Position numbers and translations under genes: made by a program. Below are positions 28,214 through 37,265 of a stretch of DNA of 46,741 nt, in pieces. The DNA comes from Halobacteria archaeon HArc-gm2 (GTDB taxonomy: Archaea > Halobacteriota > Halobacteria > Halobacteriales > Haloarculaceae). Location: contig JAOPKE010000013.1 of assembly GCA_025517465.1 (NCBI GenBank), positions 1-46,741 of the forward strand. The letters run 5' to 3'. The notes beneath the pieces are model-generated. The model saw only the letters and a program-made list of their open reading frames with translations, was not told the origin of the DNA and did not search any database. The first letter of the stretch is position 1, and every line of letters starts with the position of its first letter.

Positions 28214-28320
28214 GAAAGCCCCGACCGTCTCGGCTCGGGCGGCTCGCTGCGCGCGTCGCTCACTGCGTTCGCGTCCGTGCTTACTTCGCCGTCCTTCCCC
28301 GAGACGGTCGCCCCTTTCAT
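28214..28320. repeat. Repeat-related hairpin, third locus
   Basis: CGACCGTCTCGG (28222-28233) pairs perfectly with CCGAGACGGTCG (28299-28310), with a 65-base loop. It is flanked by GAAAGCCC on the left and CCCCTTTCATTCC on the right, the same outer words as in the left halves of the elements at 14.2 and 24.3 kb. It looks like a single half-unit of that family with compensating changes in the stem. The rest of 28087-28469 has no gene. Confidence 0.6.
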
Positions 28321-28469
28321 TCCCGCCCCGCACCGCGGACCGCAGCCACAAACCTCCCCAGCCGACTCACTCGCTTCGCTCGTTCATCCCTCGCACAGTT
28401 TCGTCACGACACCTCGCTTTCGCTCGGGTCGTGACAGCGCGCGCCACCGCTGAAAACAGTCGTTCGGAT

Positions 28470-31454
28470 CTAGTCGTCGGCGGAGGGTGCAGCCATCTCG
28501 CGGTCTGCTCGCGGCCCCTCCAGTTCGACGTCGGGGAGCAGGTCTCGCAGGTAGCGCCCGGTGTGGGACGCTTCGGTCTGGGCGACTTCCTCGGGAGTGC
28601 CCTCGCCGACGACCTGGCCGCCGTTCTCGCCGCCTTCGGGGCCGAGATCGACGACGTGGTCGGCGTTCTTCACCAGGTCGAGTTCGTGCTCGATGACGAC
28701 GACGGTGTTGCCGTTGTCGGTGAGGCGGTGGAGGACGTCGATGAGTTTGCGCTCGTCCTCGGGGTGGAGCCCGGTGGTAGGCTCGTCGAGCAGGTAGAGC
28801 GTCTCGCCGGAGTCCTTCTTGCCGAGCTCCTCGGCGAGTTTGACGCGCTGGGCCTCACCACCTGAAAGGGTGGTCGAGGGCTGGCCGAGCGTCATGTAGC
28901 CCAGGCCGACGTCCTTGAGGAGCTTGAGCCGGCGGCGGATGCCGGTGTGGCCTTCGAAGAACTCGAAGGCCTCGGAGACCTCCATGTCGAGGACGTCCGC
29001 GATGGTGGCGTCCTTGTAGGTGACGTCCAGCGTCTCGTCGTTGTAGCGCGCGCCGTCGCACTCCTCGCAGGGGACCGAGACGTCCGAGAGGAAGTTCATC
29101 TCGATGGTGACGGTGCCCTGGCCACCGCAGGCCTCACAGCGGCCGCCCTTCACGTTGAACGAGAAGCGACCCTTCTCGTAGCCCCGCTGCTTGGCGAGGC
29201 TGGTCTCGGCGAACAGTTCGCGGATGTGGTCGAAGACGCCGGTGTAGGTCGCGGGGTTCGACCGCGGCGTCCGGCCGATTGGGGACTGGTCGATCAGTCG
29301 GACCGTCTCTATCTGGTCCAGCCCATCCAGGGCGTCGTGCTCGCCGGGGTCGACGCTGGTGTTGTCGTTCATCTCCCGGGCCAGACCCTTGTACAGCACG
29401 TCGTGCATCAGGGTGGACTTGCCCGACCCGGAGACGCCGGTGATGGCGGTGAAGTTCCCGAGCGGGAGGTCCACGTCGAGGTCCTTGAGGTTGTGCTGGC
29501 GGGCGCCCTCGATGGTGATAGTGCCGTCGCTGTCTCGCCGCTCGCTGGGCACCGGGATGGCTCGCTCGCCGGAGAGGTACTCGCCGGTGACGCTGTCGGA
29601 GTTCTCCATGAGCTCCTCGACGGGCTCGTTGGCGACGACCTCGCCGCCGCGCTTGCCCGGGCCGGGGCCCATGTCGACGACGGTGTCGGCCCGCCGCATC
29701 GTCTCGGTGTCGTGTTCGACGACGATCAGGGTGTTGCCCAGGTCCCGGAGCTCTTCGAGCGTGTTGAGCAGGCGGTCGTTGTCGCGCTGGTGGAGCCCGA
29801 TGGAGGGCTCGTCGAGGACGTACAGCACGCCCACGAGTCCGCTACCGATCTGGGTCGCCAGGCGGATGCGCTGGCTCTCCCCGCCCGAGAGCGTCGACGC
29901 CTCACGGTCTAGCGTGAGGTACTCCAGGCCGACCTCGCACATGAAGCCGAGGCGGGCGCGGATTTCCTTGAGGATCTCTTCGGCGATCTTGGTGTCCCGG
30001 GCGCCGAGGTTGGCCTCCAGGCCCTCGAAGTGCTCCAGCGCGTCGCCGATGGACATCCGATTGACCTCGGTGATGGACGTTCCGTCGACGAGTACCGCCC
30101 GGGATTCGTCCTTCAGCCGGGTGCCGTCGCAGGAAGGACACGCAGTGACGGCCATGTACTTCTCGATGTGGTCGCGGGTGCCGTCCGAGTCGGTCTCGAC
30201 GTAGCGGCGTTCGAGGTTCGGGATGACCCCCTCGAAGCGCTTGGTCTTGCGCCGGGTGCCGTTCCTGGTGGAGCGGCTGAACTGGACCTGCCGGTCGGTG
30301 CCCCAGAGGAACTGGCGCTGGACGTCCTCGTCGATGTCCTCCCACGGCGTCGCGAGCAGGACGTCGAAGTGCTGGGCGACGGCGTCGAGGCGGGTGCGGT
30401 AGTACGAGCGGTTGTAGCTCCAGGGCTCGAAGACGTTCTTGAGCGGCTTCGAGGGGTCCTGGACGACGAGGTCGGGGTCGACCTCCTTGGCCTGGCCGAT
30501 CCCCTCACACTCCGGACACGCGCCGTGGGGGCTGTTGAAGGAGAAACTCCGGGTCTCGATCTCGGAGATGTCGATGCCGCAGTGGGTACACGCCAGGTCC
30601 TCGGAGAACTCGACGACGAGGCGGTTTTCGGGTTCGTCGTCCGCGTCCTCGCCGTCGCCATCGTCGTCGCTCGCAGCCAGGTCGCCCGTTCGCCGGGCGG
30701 TCGCGCCGCCGATCTCGACGTCCTCGGGGGCGTCGGGGAGGATCACTTTGATGACGCCCTCGGCCTCTTCGAGGGCGGTCTCGACGGAGTCGGTGATGCG
30801 GGAGCGCTTCTCCTCGCTGACTTTCACGCGGTCGACGACCACGTCGATGGTGTGGTCGTAGTTCTCGTCGAGTTCCGGCCGGTCCATCGTGAGGTCGTAC
30901 TCCTCGCCGTCGACCTCGACGCGGGCGTAGCCGTCACTGACGAGGTCGTCGAACAGGTCCTCGAAGGCGCCCTTCTGGTCGCGGACGACCGGGGCGGCGA
31001 TCTTCGCCCGGGTCCCTTCGGGCAGTTCGAGCATCCGACGGACCATGTTCTGGGCGCTCTGGGTGCCCACTTCGCGGCCACACTCCGGGCAGTGGGGCGT
31101 CCCGACGCGGGCGTACAGCAGTCGCAGGTAGTCGTGCAGTTCGGTGACGGTCCCGACCGTCGAGCGGGGGTTGTTGGCGGCGTTCTTCTGGTCGATGGAG
31201 ATGGCGGGCGAGAGCCCCTCGACGGTCTCGACCTGCGGCTTGTCCATCTGGCCGAGGAAGTTCCGCGCGTACGCGGAGAGCGATTCGATGTAGCGTCGCT
31301 GGCCCTCGGCGTAGATCGTCTCGAAGGCGAGCGACGATTTCCCCGACCCGGACAGTCCCGTGACGACCGTCAGTTCCTCGCGGGGAATCTCGACATCGAC
31401 GTCCTTGAGATTGTGTTCCTCGGCCCCGCGGACCTCGATGTACTCCTTGGTCAT
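28470..31454 (-). CDS. uvrA: Excinuclease ABC subunit A
   Basis: A 994-residue UvrA, the damage-recognition ATPase of nucleotide excision repair, working with UvrB and UvrC. The two ABC ATPase modules have Walker A motifs GLSGSGKSS (near residue 33) and GVSGSGKST (near 670), two LSGGE signatures, and Walker B ending [11 protein letters not shown] in the second. Zinc-binding Cys pairs appear in CPECG, CTHCG...CPEC, CPSC and CEACG...CEEC. An acidic insert ([16 protein letters not shown]) in the first zinc-associated region is a halophilic addition. UvrA is one of the bacterial-type repair genes common in Halobacteria. uvrB and uvrC are not in this window. Its start is divergent from the LURP-one gene. 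Confidence 0.97.
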   Translation of the reverse strand: MTKEYIEVRGAEEHNLKDVDVEIPREELTVVTGLSGSGKSSLAFETIYAEGQRRYIESLSAYARNFLGQMDKPQVETVEGLSPAISIDQKNAANNPRSTVGTVTELHDYLRLLYARVGTPHCPECGREVGTQSAQNMVRRMLELPEGTRAKIAAPVVRDQKGAFEDLFDDLVSDGYARVEVDGEEYDLTMDRPELDENYDHTIDVVVDRVKVSEEKRSRITDSVETALEEAEGVIKVILPDAPEDVEIGGATARRTGDLAASDDDGDGEDADDEPENRLVVEFSEDLACTHCGIDISEIETRSFSFNSPHGACPECEGIGQAKEVDPDLVVQDPSKPLKNVFEPWSYNRSYYRTRLDAVAQHFDVLLATPWEDIDEDVQRQFLWGTDRQVQFSRSTRNGTRRKTKRFEGVIPNLERRYVETDSDGTRDHIEKYMAVTACPSCDGTRLKDESRAVLVDGTSITEVNRMSIGDALEHFEGLEANLGARDTKIAEEILKEIRARLGFMCEVGLEYLTLDREASTLSGGESQRIRLATQIGSGLVGVLYVLDEPSIGLHQRDNDRLLNTLEELRDLGNTLIVVEHDTETMRRADTVVDMGPGPGKRGGEVVANEPVEELMENSDSVTGEYLSGERAIPVPSERRDSDGTITIEGARQHNLKDLDVDLPLGNFTAITGVSGSGKSTLMHDVLYKGLAREMNDNTSVDPGEHDALDGLDQIETVRLIDQSPIGRTPRSNPATYTGVFDHIRELFAETSLAKQRGYEKGRFSFNVKGGRCEACGGQGTVTIEMNFLSDVSVPCEECDGARYNDETLDVTYKDATIADVLDMEVSEAFEFFEGHTGIRRRLKLLKDVGLGYMTLGQPSTTLSGGEAQRVKLAEELGKKDSGETLYLLDEPTTGLHPEDERKLIDVLHRLTDNGNTVVVIEHELDLVKNADHVVDLGPEGGENGGQVVGEGTPEEVAQTEASHTGRYLRDLLPDVELEGPRADREMAAPSADD

Positions 31455-31704
31455 CTATGGCTCCCTTCGGCACTCGGCGAGTGAAACCCTGTCGGTTTCG
31501 CGGCACCGACGCCCGGGATCCCGATCGGCCGAAATCGCGTTCGAGGAGCGGTCTGGGCGGCGATGACGGTCCCGTCCAGCGATCGCTTCGAGCGCGCTCG
31601 ATATCGGCGAAAAACCACCAGACTGCGGCGCTTTTCGACAGCCAGATCGGCGCCACTTCGACAGACGGGGACGGCCCCGACTCGTTCGCCGAAATCGGCA
31701 CGGG

Positions 31705-31713
31705 TTTTATATA
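31705..31713 (+). promoter_or_regulatory. TATA box of the LURP-one-type gene
   Basis: TTTTATATA lies about 39 bases before ATG 31748, leaving a short leader. A GAGGG seven bases before the ATG could serve as a Shine-Dalgarno site, so this gene may differ from its leaderless neighbours. Confidence 0.55.
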
Positions 31714-31747
31714 CTACTGCGAGAGGGGTACGGGCGAGGGATTCAGG

Positions 31748-32341
31748 ATGGCAACAGGTACGCAACGCGACGTCATCGAAGGGGTCGACCTGACGGGGGA
31801 CGAGTACACGGTCAAGCAGAAACTGCTTCGCAACAAGTACAAGGTGTACGACGGGGACGGCGAGTTGATCCTCCGTGCGAAGCAGAAGCTGTTCAAGATG
31901 AAAGAGGAGTTCCCGTTCACCGACCCGGACGGGGACGACGTCTTCGAGATCAAGGCCGAGAGCATCCTCGACCACGCGGGCGACTACACGTTGACCGAGG
32001 CCGACAGCGGCGACGCCATCGCCGTCCTCGACAAGAACTGGACGCTGCTCTCCCACAAGTGGAAGATCCGGGACCCGGACGACGAGCGCCTGCTCGCGAA
32101 GATCGAATCGCGGGGCGCGCTGCTGGAACTGGTCCGCAACCTTCCCTACATCGGGGTCGTCACGGGGCTGATCCCCCACAAGTACTCCATCGAGGACACG
32201 GACGGCAACGACATCGGCGAGATCGCCGGCCAGCTCTCGCTGGCAGACACCTACGAGATCACCGTCGAGGACAGCGGCGACGCCGACAAAGAGGCGCTCG
32301 TCGCGTCGGCCATCGCCATCGACGCGCTGGAAGGCAACTGA
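31748..32341 (+). CDS. LURP-one-related / scramblase-fold protein
   Basis: A 197-residue protein of the LURP-one-related (Tubby/scramblase-like) beta-barrel fold. The pattern YTVKQKLLRNKYKVYDGDGELILRAKQKLFKMKEEFPF is repeated in form as successive strands, each with a charged hinge: FEIKAESILDHAGDYTLTEAD and so on to HKYSIEDTDGNDIGEIAG. The family is widespread in Bacteria, Archaea and plants but has no settled biochemical role; membrane or phospholipid association is suspected. The gene starts divergently from uvrA and ends four bases before the convergent APC permease gene. No membrane segment is predicted. Confidence 0.82.
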   Translation: MATGTQRDVIEGVDLTGDEYTVKQKLLRNKYKVYDGDGELILRAKQKLFKMKEEFPFTDPDGDDVFEIKAESILDHAGDYTLTEADSGDAIAVLDKNWTLLSHKWKIRDPDDERLLAKIESRGALLELVRNLPYIGVVTGLIPHKYSIEDTDGNDIGEIAGQLSLADTYEITVEDSGDADKEALVASAIAIDALEGN

Positions 32342-32345
32342 GCGC

Positions 32346-33713
32346 CTATTCCGCGGGCGCCACGATCAACTCCGGCGACCGCAGGTACCGGACGACGAAG
32401 ACGCCCGTCAGCAACGCGACCGTGCCGAGCGACCAGAGGACGTTCGTCAGGCCGAGGCCGATCATCGCCACGCCGAGCGCGACAAACGCGACCCCCGCGA
32501 GGGCGTACCCGCCCGGTGCACGGAAGCCGGGGTCGACGTCGGTCCGGTAGTATCGCAGGCCGACGAACGAGAGGAGGTTGATCGCGTACGGGAGGCCGGT
32601 ACCGACGATGGCCGAGACGACGAGCAACTGGAAGAAGTACTGTGGGACCGTCGCGAGCGCGCCGGCCAGCAGCGAGACGGCCGCCAGTCCGACCCACGGC
32701 ACCTGGAACCGGTCGCTGACGGCACCGAACGGGCCGGGCAGGGTCCCGTTGCGCCCGAGCGCGAACAGCACCCGGCCCGCGCTCATCGTCCCGACGAGCA
32801 TCGTCGTGAAGATGGCCACCAGCGCGGCGAAGGGGAGCAGGACGTCCCGCAACAGGGGGACCCCGAGGGCCGTGGCGGCGACTCCCAGCGGCGCGGTGAC
32901 GGCGGGGTCCCCCTCGACGAACGACGACGGCGCGACCTGTCCGTGAAGCGCGGCGAGCACCAGTCCGTAGAGGACGGTCGAGACTGCCAGCGACGCGACG
33001 ATAGCGCGCGGAATCGTGCGTGTGGGCCCGCGGATCTCTTCGGCGCTGGCGGGGATGACCGTCCAGGCCCCGTAGGCGGTGATAGCCACCTGAACGGCGG
33101 CGAGGAACTGGACGGGACCGTCGAGGACGAACGGCCGGTAGTTCGCCGGGTCGGCCCGGGCCAGTCCCAGCGCGGCGAAGACGACGAGAATCGCCAGGAG
33201 CAGGGCGGCGAACACGAGATTGATGCGGCTGGTGACGCTCACGCCGAGCGCGTTCACGAGGAAGCTCAGCGCGATTCCCAGGACGGCGATGGGCACCGCG
33301 TGACCGCTCGCCGCCGGGACGATCATCCCGACGTAGTCGGCGATGGCCAGCGCCGAGACGGTGATGCCGAACGCCCAGCCGACGCTGTATGACACTCCCT
33401 CCAGGTAGCTGGCGAACGCGCGAACGACGCGGGACGGCCCGAGTGTCTCGTAAGGGAAGACGGCTGGCCCCCCGGCCTGGGGAAAGGCCAGCGACAGCTC
33501 GGTGTAGCAGAGCGCGATGGTCGTCATCAGGACGCCCGCACCCATCCAGGCGACGATCGCCGAGGGGCCGGTCAGTCGCCCGGTCGTCCCGGGGAAGACG
33601 AAGATGGCCGACCCGACCATCCCGCCGACGCTCAGCAGGACGCAGTCCAGCAGCCCCAGTTGCCGTTCCAGACCGGCCGACGCGTTCTCGACCGCCGTCG
33701 ACTCCTCGGACAT
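32346..33713 (-). CDS. APC-family amino acid permease
   Basis: A 455-residue transporter with about twelve membrane helices. The first helix carries LLSVGGMVGSAIFVFPG, the conserved G-x-G-x-x-x-x-G-type unwound region of the amino acid-polyamine-organocation superfamily. Further segments such as FFQLLVVSAIVGTGLPYAINLL fit helices 9 and 10. It likely imports an amino acid by cation symport; specificity cannot be told. The gene is convergent with the LURP-one gene and divergent from a small membrane protein. The 114-base divergent gap contains a 14-base perfect palindrome. Confidence 0.88.
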   Translation of the reverse strand: MSEESTAVENASAGLERQLGLLDCVLLSVGGMVGSAIFVFPGTTGRLTGPSAIVAWMGAGVLMTTIALCYTELSLAFPQAGGPAVFPYETLGPSRVVRAFASYLEGVSYSVGWAFGITVSALAIADYVGMIVPAASGHAVPIAVLGIALSFLVNALGVSVTSRINLVFAALLLAILVVFAALGLARADPANYRPFVLDGPVQFLAAVQVAITAYGAWTVIPASAEEIRGPTRTIPRAIVASLAVSTVLYGLVLAALHGQVAPSSFVEGDPAVTAPLGVAATALGVPLLRDVLLPFAALVAIFTTMLVGTMSAGRVLFALGRNGTLPGPFGAVSDRFQVPWVGLAAVSLLAGALATVPQYFFQLLVVSAIVGTGLPYAINLLSFVGLRYYRTDVDPGFRAPGGYALAGVAFVALGVAMIGLGLTNVLWSLGTVALLTGVFVVRYLRSPELIVAPAE

Positions 33714-33758
33714 TCTGGTCCGACCTTCAGGCAGGGTCCATTTACCGTTTTCTACATT

Positions 33759-33772
33759 CGATATGCATATCG
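33759..33772. promoter_or_regulatory. Perfect 14-base palindrome between divergent genes
   Basis: CGATATGCATATCG is self-complementary. It sits 46 bases upstream of the permease start on one side and 56 bases upstream of the small membrane protein start on the other. The A/T-rich centre could also be part of a TATA element. It is a candidate operator for either gene. Confidence 0.4.
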
Positions 33773-33827
33773 GAATTGGAACGATCTCGACGGGTACCCC
33801 TTTCCGTGTCGCTGCAGTACCGCTGCT

Positions 33828-34028
33828 ATGACCGACGAGAACCGCTCGCTGCTCGCGAAACTGCTCGTGCCAGTGGGCACGCTGTACCTCGTCTCCCTCG
33901 CGCTTCAGCCACCGCCGGCCCGGTGGGTCGGCCTGGGCTGTCTCGCCGTCGTCGTCCCGCTGCTCGCCGCCAGAGCGCTTGGAACGGTCGCCGGCGTCGG
34001 GCCGTGGGCCGAGCGCGACGCCGAGTGA
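33828..34028 (+). CDS. Small membrane protein
   Basis: A 66-residue protein with two hydrophobic segments, about residues 10-26 (LLVPVGTLYLVSLAL) and 32-50 (WVGLGCLAVVVPLLAARAL). The ends are charged. ATG 33828 gives an acidic Thr-Asp-Glu start typical of the organism, while the upstream frame lies in the divergent promoter region of the permease. No family is recognised. It ends 33 bases before the convergent SDR gene. Confidence 0.65.
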   Translation: MTDENRSLLAKLLVPVGTLYLVSLALQPPPARWVGLGCLAVVVPLLAARALGTVAGVGPWAERDAE

Positions 34029-34061
34029 GTACCGGGTCTCTCTGATCGCGTCGACGCCGGT

Positions 34062-34799
34062 CTAGACCTTCTCGGGCAACCAGCCACCGTCGACCTCGAT
34101 ATTCTCGCCGGAGACGTAGGCCGCGTCCTCGCCGAGGAAGAACAGGACGGTGGCCGCGATGTCTTCGAAACTCGCCGGCCGGTCGCGGGGGAGGTCGGCG
34201 GGGAACTCGTCGGAGTTCTCGACGACGTACGGCGAGACGGCGTTGACGGTGATGCCGTCGTCGTCGGTGTCGCCGGCGAGCATCCGGGTGAACATCAGGA
34301 CCCCCTTCTTGGCGACGAAGTACGGGAAGTTCTTCGGGCTGACCATGCTCTGCTCGGCAGAGGCGTAGCCGATATTCACGATGCGTCCCCACTCCTGGTC
34401 GCGCATGCCGTCGAGTGCCCGCTTCGAGCAGAGGTAGGTCCCGGTGAGGTTCGTGTCCAGCACGAGATTCCAGGTCGCCAGATCGATCTCCGCCCAGTGC
34501 TCGGGGGCGAAGGCACCGACGTTGTTGACCAGCACGTCGACCGTCCCGAGTTCCTCCTCGACGGCGGCGAACGTCTCGTCGACGCTGTCCGGGTCAGTGA
34601 CGTCGCCCTGCACTGTCGTCGCCTCGACGCCTCGATCGCGAGCGCGGTCGGCGACCTCCGCGGCGGCCTCGGCACTGGAGCGGTAGTTCACCGCGACGTC
34701 CGCGCCGCAGTCCGCGATAGCGAGCAGGAGTTCCCGACCGATGCCTTTCGCGCTGCCCGTGACGAGTGCGGTCCGTCCCGAGAGGTCCGGCGCTGTCAT
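34062..34799 (-). CDS. Short-chain dehydrogenase/reductase
   Basis: A 245-residue classical SDR. The cofactor motif TGSAKGIG is at residues 14-21, NNVGAF near 90, and the catalytic part has a Ser in GYASAEQ and YFVAK near 155 as the Y-x-x-x-K pair. Between Ser and Tyr the spacing is slightly long (PKNFP insert). The end VSGENIEVDGGWLP is the family's usual close. It resembles 3-oxoacyl-ACP reductase (FabG)-type enzymes, but haloarchaea lack typical fatty acid synthase, so the substrate is another ketone or alcohol. Ala-Asp-Val-Ala-Val-Asn-Tyr-Arg after the second strand suggests NADPH use. ATG 34799 is well placed. Confidence 0.88.
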   Translation of the reverse strand: MTAPDLSGRTALVTGSAKGIGRELLLAIADCGADVAVNYRSSAEAAAEVADRARDRGVEATTVQGDVTDPDSVDETFAAVEEELGTVDVLVNNVGAFAPEHWAEIDLATWNLVLDTNLTGTYLCSKRALDGMRDQEWGRIVNIGYASAEQSMVSPKNFPYFVAKKGVLMFTRMLAGDTDDDGITVNAVSPYVVENSDEFPADLPRDRPASFEDIAATVLFFLGEDAAYVSGENIEVDGGWLPEKV

Positions 34800-34870
34800 G
34801 TTCGGTCGTTCGCGCGGCCGACCCTTGAGGTTCGCGCTCTCACGGGGTTCCGTCCCACCCCGTTTGCCGA

Positions 34871-34944
34871 CAGCCGACGTGCAGGTCGCACTGGTCTGAC
34901 CCGCCAGTCCGGCGATTGCGGCGGTTCGAATCCGCCTCGGTCGC
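34871..34944 (+). other. tRNA-like fold, probably a decayed tRNA
   Basis: A 74-base stretch can be drawn as a cloverleaf. CAGCCGA (34871-34877) pairs with TCGGTCG (34937-34943) with one mismatch and one wobble. CTGGT/GCCAG (34891-34907) could be the anticodon arm, with loop CTGACCC. GGCGG-TTCGAAT-CCGCC (34920-34936) is a perfect T-arm with the conserved loop. The D-arm is only three pairs and U8 is missing, so it is not a normal tRNA. It may be a degenerate tRNA, an attachment-site remnant, or chance in G/C-rich DNA. Confidence 0.3.
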
Positions 34945-34956
34945 GCGAATACAGTG

Positions 34957-34965
34957 AAATATTTA
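34957..34965 (+). promoter_or_regulatory. TATA box of the RNase HI gene
   Basis: AAATATTTA is centred 28 bases before ATG 34989, the standard position for a leaderless gene. Confidence 0.6.
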
Positions 34966-34988
34966 CGCCGTCGAAATAGGGTACCCGT

Positions 34989-35381
34989 ATGACCACGATC
35001 GTCGAGTTCGACGGCGCGTCGCGCGGCAACCCCGGCCCGGCCGGTATCGGCTACCGCGTCCTCCCGGACGGCGACGGCGTCGAGGGTCACGAGTACATCG
35101 GCGAAGCCACCAACAACGAGGCCGAGTACACCGCACTGATCCGCGGCCTGGAGAGCGCTCTCGAGAAGGGCTACACCGAGGTCATCGCCGAGGGCGACTC
35201 CCAGCTCGTCGTCCGGCAGGTACGGGGCCAGTACAACGTCGGCGCCGACAACCTGATTCCCCTGTACAAGGAGGCCCGCACCCTGGTCGAGGAGTTCGAC
35301 GACTTCGAGATCCGCCACGTCAAGCGCTCCAGGAACGAGGGCGCCGACGACCTGGCGAACGAGGCCCTCGACCAGCGGTAA
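34989..35381 (+). CDS. rnhA: Ribonuclease HI
   Basis: A 130-residue RNase H that cleaves the RNA strand of RNA-DNA hybrids, for example in R-loops and primers. The carboxylate active site is clear: Asp in FDGASRGNPGPAG (residue 8), Glu in ATNNEAEYTAL (about 45), Asp in AEGDSQLVVRQ (about 70) and Asp in RNEGADDLANEAL (about 120). It lacks the N-terminal hybrid-binding extension present in some haloarchaeal RNases H, so it is a minimal, single-domain form. It is transcribed alone from a TATA box 28 bases upstream, with the tRNA-like fold just before it. Confidence 0.93.
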   Translation: MTTIVEFDGASRGNPGPAGIGYRVLPDGDGVEGHEYIGEATNNEAEYTALIRGLESALEKGYTEVIAEGDSQLVVRQVRGQYNVGADNLIPLYKEARTLVEEFDDFEIRHVKRSRNEGADDLANEALDQR

Positions 35382-35469
35382 CATGCGTTCGGAGCAGAAA
35401 CCGCCGGAGAGCGTCCAGATCGCGTTCTTCTCCCACCGGGACCCAATCAAATAACGGGAAACCGTTGCC

Positions 35470-35487
35470 TATATAATGGCGTATATA
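35470..35487 (+). promoter_or_regulatory. Double TATA-like element of the membrane protein gene
   Basis: TATATAA (35470-35476) is centred 26 bases before ATG 35499, and a second TATATA lies at 35482-35487. The first has the right spacing for a leaderless mRNA. The second is too close to the ATG for the same role, so it may tune start choice. Confidence 0.55.
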
Positions 35488-35498
35488 CCCGGTAGTGT

Positions 35499-36338
35499 AT
35501 GGCTACCATCCAGTCGTTTACCGAATCGCTCGGCGTGCTGAAGCGAAACCCGCTGTTGTTCGCGGCCGGTGCGCTGTACGCGGCGATCCTACTTCCGCAA
35601 ACCGCGCTGTCGACGTTCGGTATCCCGTTCGTTCCGACGCTGCTCCAGATGGTGACGTTCTTCATCACTCCGTTCGTCATCGCCGGGCTACTGGCGATGG
35701 CTTACGAGGGGAGGAGACAGCAAACCTCGCTAGCGACGTTCAAGAAGGTCGGCAAGGACCGCTACGTCCGGCTGCTCGTCGGGAACCTGATCAGGTTCGT
35801 CCTGGACCTCGCGTTCATCGTCGTCTTCCTCGTCGTGGTGGTCTTCACCGTCGGCTTCGGCATGGCCGCGGCAATGAACGGGGGCGGCGACCCCAGCAAC
35901 GCGATCATGGGGAGCGTCGGCGTCGTGGCGGTGGCCGGTATCGCGGTCGTCGGCCTCCTCTACCTGCTCGTCTCCTTCTTCATCCAGTTCTATCCCGTGG
36001 CCTACGTCGTGGACGACGTCGACGTCATCGATGGGTTCTCCCGGAGCGTCGGCCTCGTCAGGTCGAACTTCGTGCCGGCGCTGGGCTTCAGCCTCATCAA
36101 ACTGGTCGTCGGCGCCCTCCTCTGGGTGCCCTCGATAGCGCTCGTCGTGGTCGCAATCCTCCTGGGCGACGGCACCACCGGCGCGGAGATGGGCGCGACT
36201 GCGACCCAGACCGGGGGCCCCGCCGAGACGGAGATGCTCGTACTGATCGGATTCGTGGCCTACGCCTTCCTCGTCAACGTCGTCATGATTCCGTTCCGGT
36301 CGGCGTTCTCGGTCGCGTTCTACGAGAATCACCGGTAG
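35499..36338 (+). CDS. Polytopic membrane protein, DUF7847-like
   Basis: A 279-residue membrane protein with about six helices. The start SFTESLGVLKRNPLLFAAG is the usual opening of a haloarchaeal group (DUF7847-like), also seen as membrane domains of glycerophosphodiester-type proteins. Residues 84-130 and 140-165 are strongly hydrophobic; DGFSRSVGLVRSNFVPALGF is a conserved amphipathic loop, and the last helix ends SAFSVAFYENHR. There is no catalytic domain. No function is established; membrane organisation or transport is a guess. A strong TATA element lies 26 bases upstream, and the gene is convergent with the ferredoxin-reductase gene. Confidence 0.8.
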   Translation: MATIQSFTESLGVLKRNPLLFAAGALYAAILLPQTALSTFGIPFVPTLLQMVTFFITPFVIAGLLAMAYEGRRQQTSLATFKKVGKDRYVRLLVGNLIRFVLDLAFIVVFLVVVVFTVGFGMAAAMNGGGDPSNAIMGSVGVVAVAGIAVVGLLYLLVSFFIQFYPVAYVVDDVDVIDGFSRSVGLVRSNFVPALGFSLIKLVVGALLWVPSIALVVVAILLGDGTTGAEMGATATQTGGPAETEMLVLIGFVAYAFLVNVVMIPFRSAFSVAFYENHR

Positions 36339-36435
36339 GCAGTGCCCGCCTGGACAGGCCGGGCCGGCGTCGTACCGCTCCCGTCGGATACAGGGGCCCC
36401 TTCCGTCTCGAACGCTTCGCGTCGCACGTTCTCGG

Positions 36436-37152
36436 TCACTCCTCCGTCGCGTCCGCCTCCCACCCCTCGGTGAAGATGCGCTCCTCGTCGGCGCCCTCGT
36501 CTTCCAGGAGTTCCGCCGTCTCGACGACCATCTGGGGGACGCCACAGACGTAGCAATCGGCCGCGTCGAGGTCGACCGCGTCCAGCGCGTCGGGCAGGTG
36601 GTCCTGCACGTGGCCAGTTCGTCCCGGCCAGTCCTCGTCGGCCCGCGAGAGGACGTAGTCGACCGCGAAGTTCTCGTTCTCGGCACGAAGTTGATCGACG
36701 CTCTCGCGGAAGATGAGGTGGTCCTGGTCGCGCTCGCCGAAGACGAGGTGGGCCTGCCCCTCGCCCTCACGGGCATACTGTTTGACCATCGGGAAAATCG
36801 GCGTGATGCCGGTCCCCGTCGCGACGAAGACGGCGTCACGGTCCGTCTCGCGGACGTAGAGGTTCCCGTCGACGGGGTCGATATCGACCTCGTCGTCCGG
36901 CGAACGGTCGTGCATCCAGACCGACGCGGTCCCGTCGTCGTAGCGCTTGATGGCCAGACAGATCTGGTTGGTTCCCGGCCGCGTGATGGCGGTGTAGGGG
37001 CGCTCGACTTCCTCGCCGTCGTCGTCGGTGAAATGGATGTGGGTGTGCTGGCCCGGCCGGAACTCGAAGGTGTGGTCGTCGGCGACGAGCCTGAACTGTT
37101 TGACGTCGGGCGTTATCTGGTGGACGTCTGCCACGGTGACCTGGATAGTCAT
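36436..37152 (-). CDS. FAD-dependent ferredoxin/flavodoxin-NADP reductase-like oxidoreductase
   Basis: A 238-residue flavoprotein of the ferredoxin-NADP reductase superfamily. RPYTAIT near residue 51 is the R-x-Y-(S/T) FAD-binding motif, GTGITPIFPM near 113 is the NAD(P) pyrophosphate loop and YVCGVPQMV near 200 is the conserved C-G-x-x-x-M end motif. No iron-sulfur domain is fused. It would shuttle electrons between NAD(P)H and a ferredoxin, flavodoxin or partner oxygenase. Neighbours are unrelated, so the partner is unknown. ATG 37152 is 114 bases after the 3' end of the CEMIP-like gene. Confidence 0.88.
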   Translation of the reverse strand: MTIQVTVADVHQITPDVKQFRLVADDHTFEFRPGQHTHIHFTDDDGEEVERPYTAITRPGTNQICLAIKRYDDGTASVWMHDRSPDDEVDIDPVDGNLYVRETDRDAVFVATGTGITPIFPMVKQYAREGEGQAHLVFGERDQDHLIFRESVDQLRAENENFAVDYVLSRADEDWPGRTGHVQDHLPDALDAVDLDAADCYVCGVPQMVVETAELLEDEGADEERIFTEGWEADATEE

Positions 37153-37265
37153 GTCGTTCGATTGTTGGGACCGGGCAGGGAAAAGGAGTCGTTCGCCGCG
37201 GAAACCGGCCGGTGGAGAACGAGGCCCGGCCGAGTCCCTAGCAGCCTCCCGTGTCGGTCACGCCG

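Noticed and set aside
35383-35454. 23-codon frame after rnhA
   Set aside because: Too short, no conservation visible, and lies before the TATA box of the next gene.
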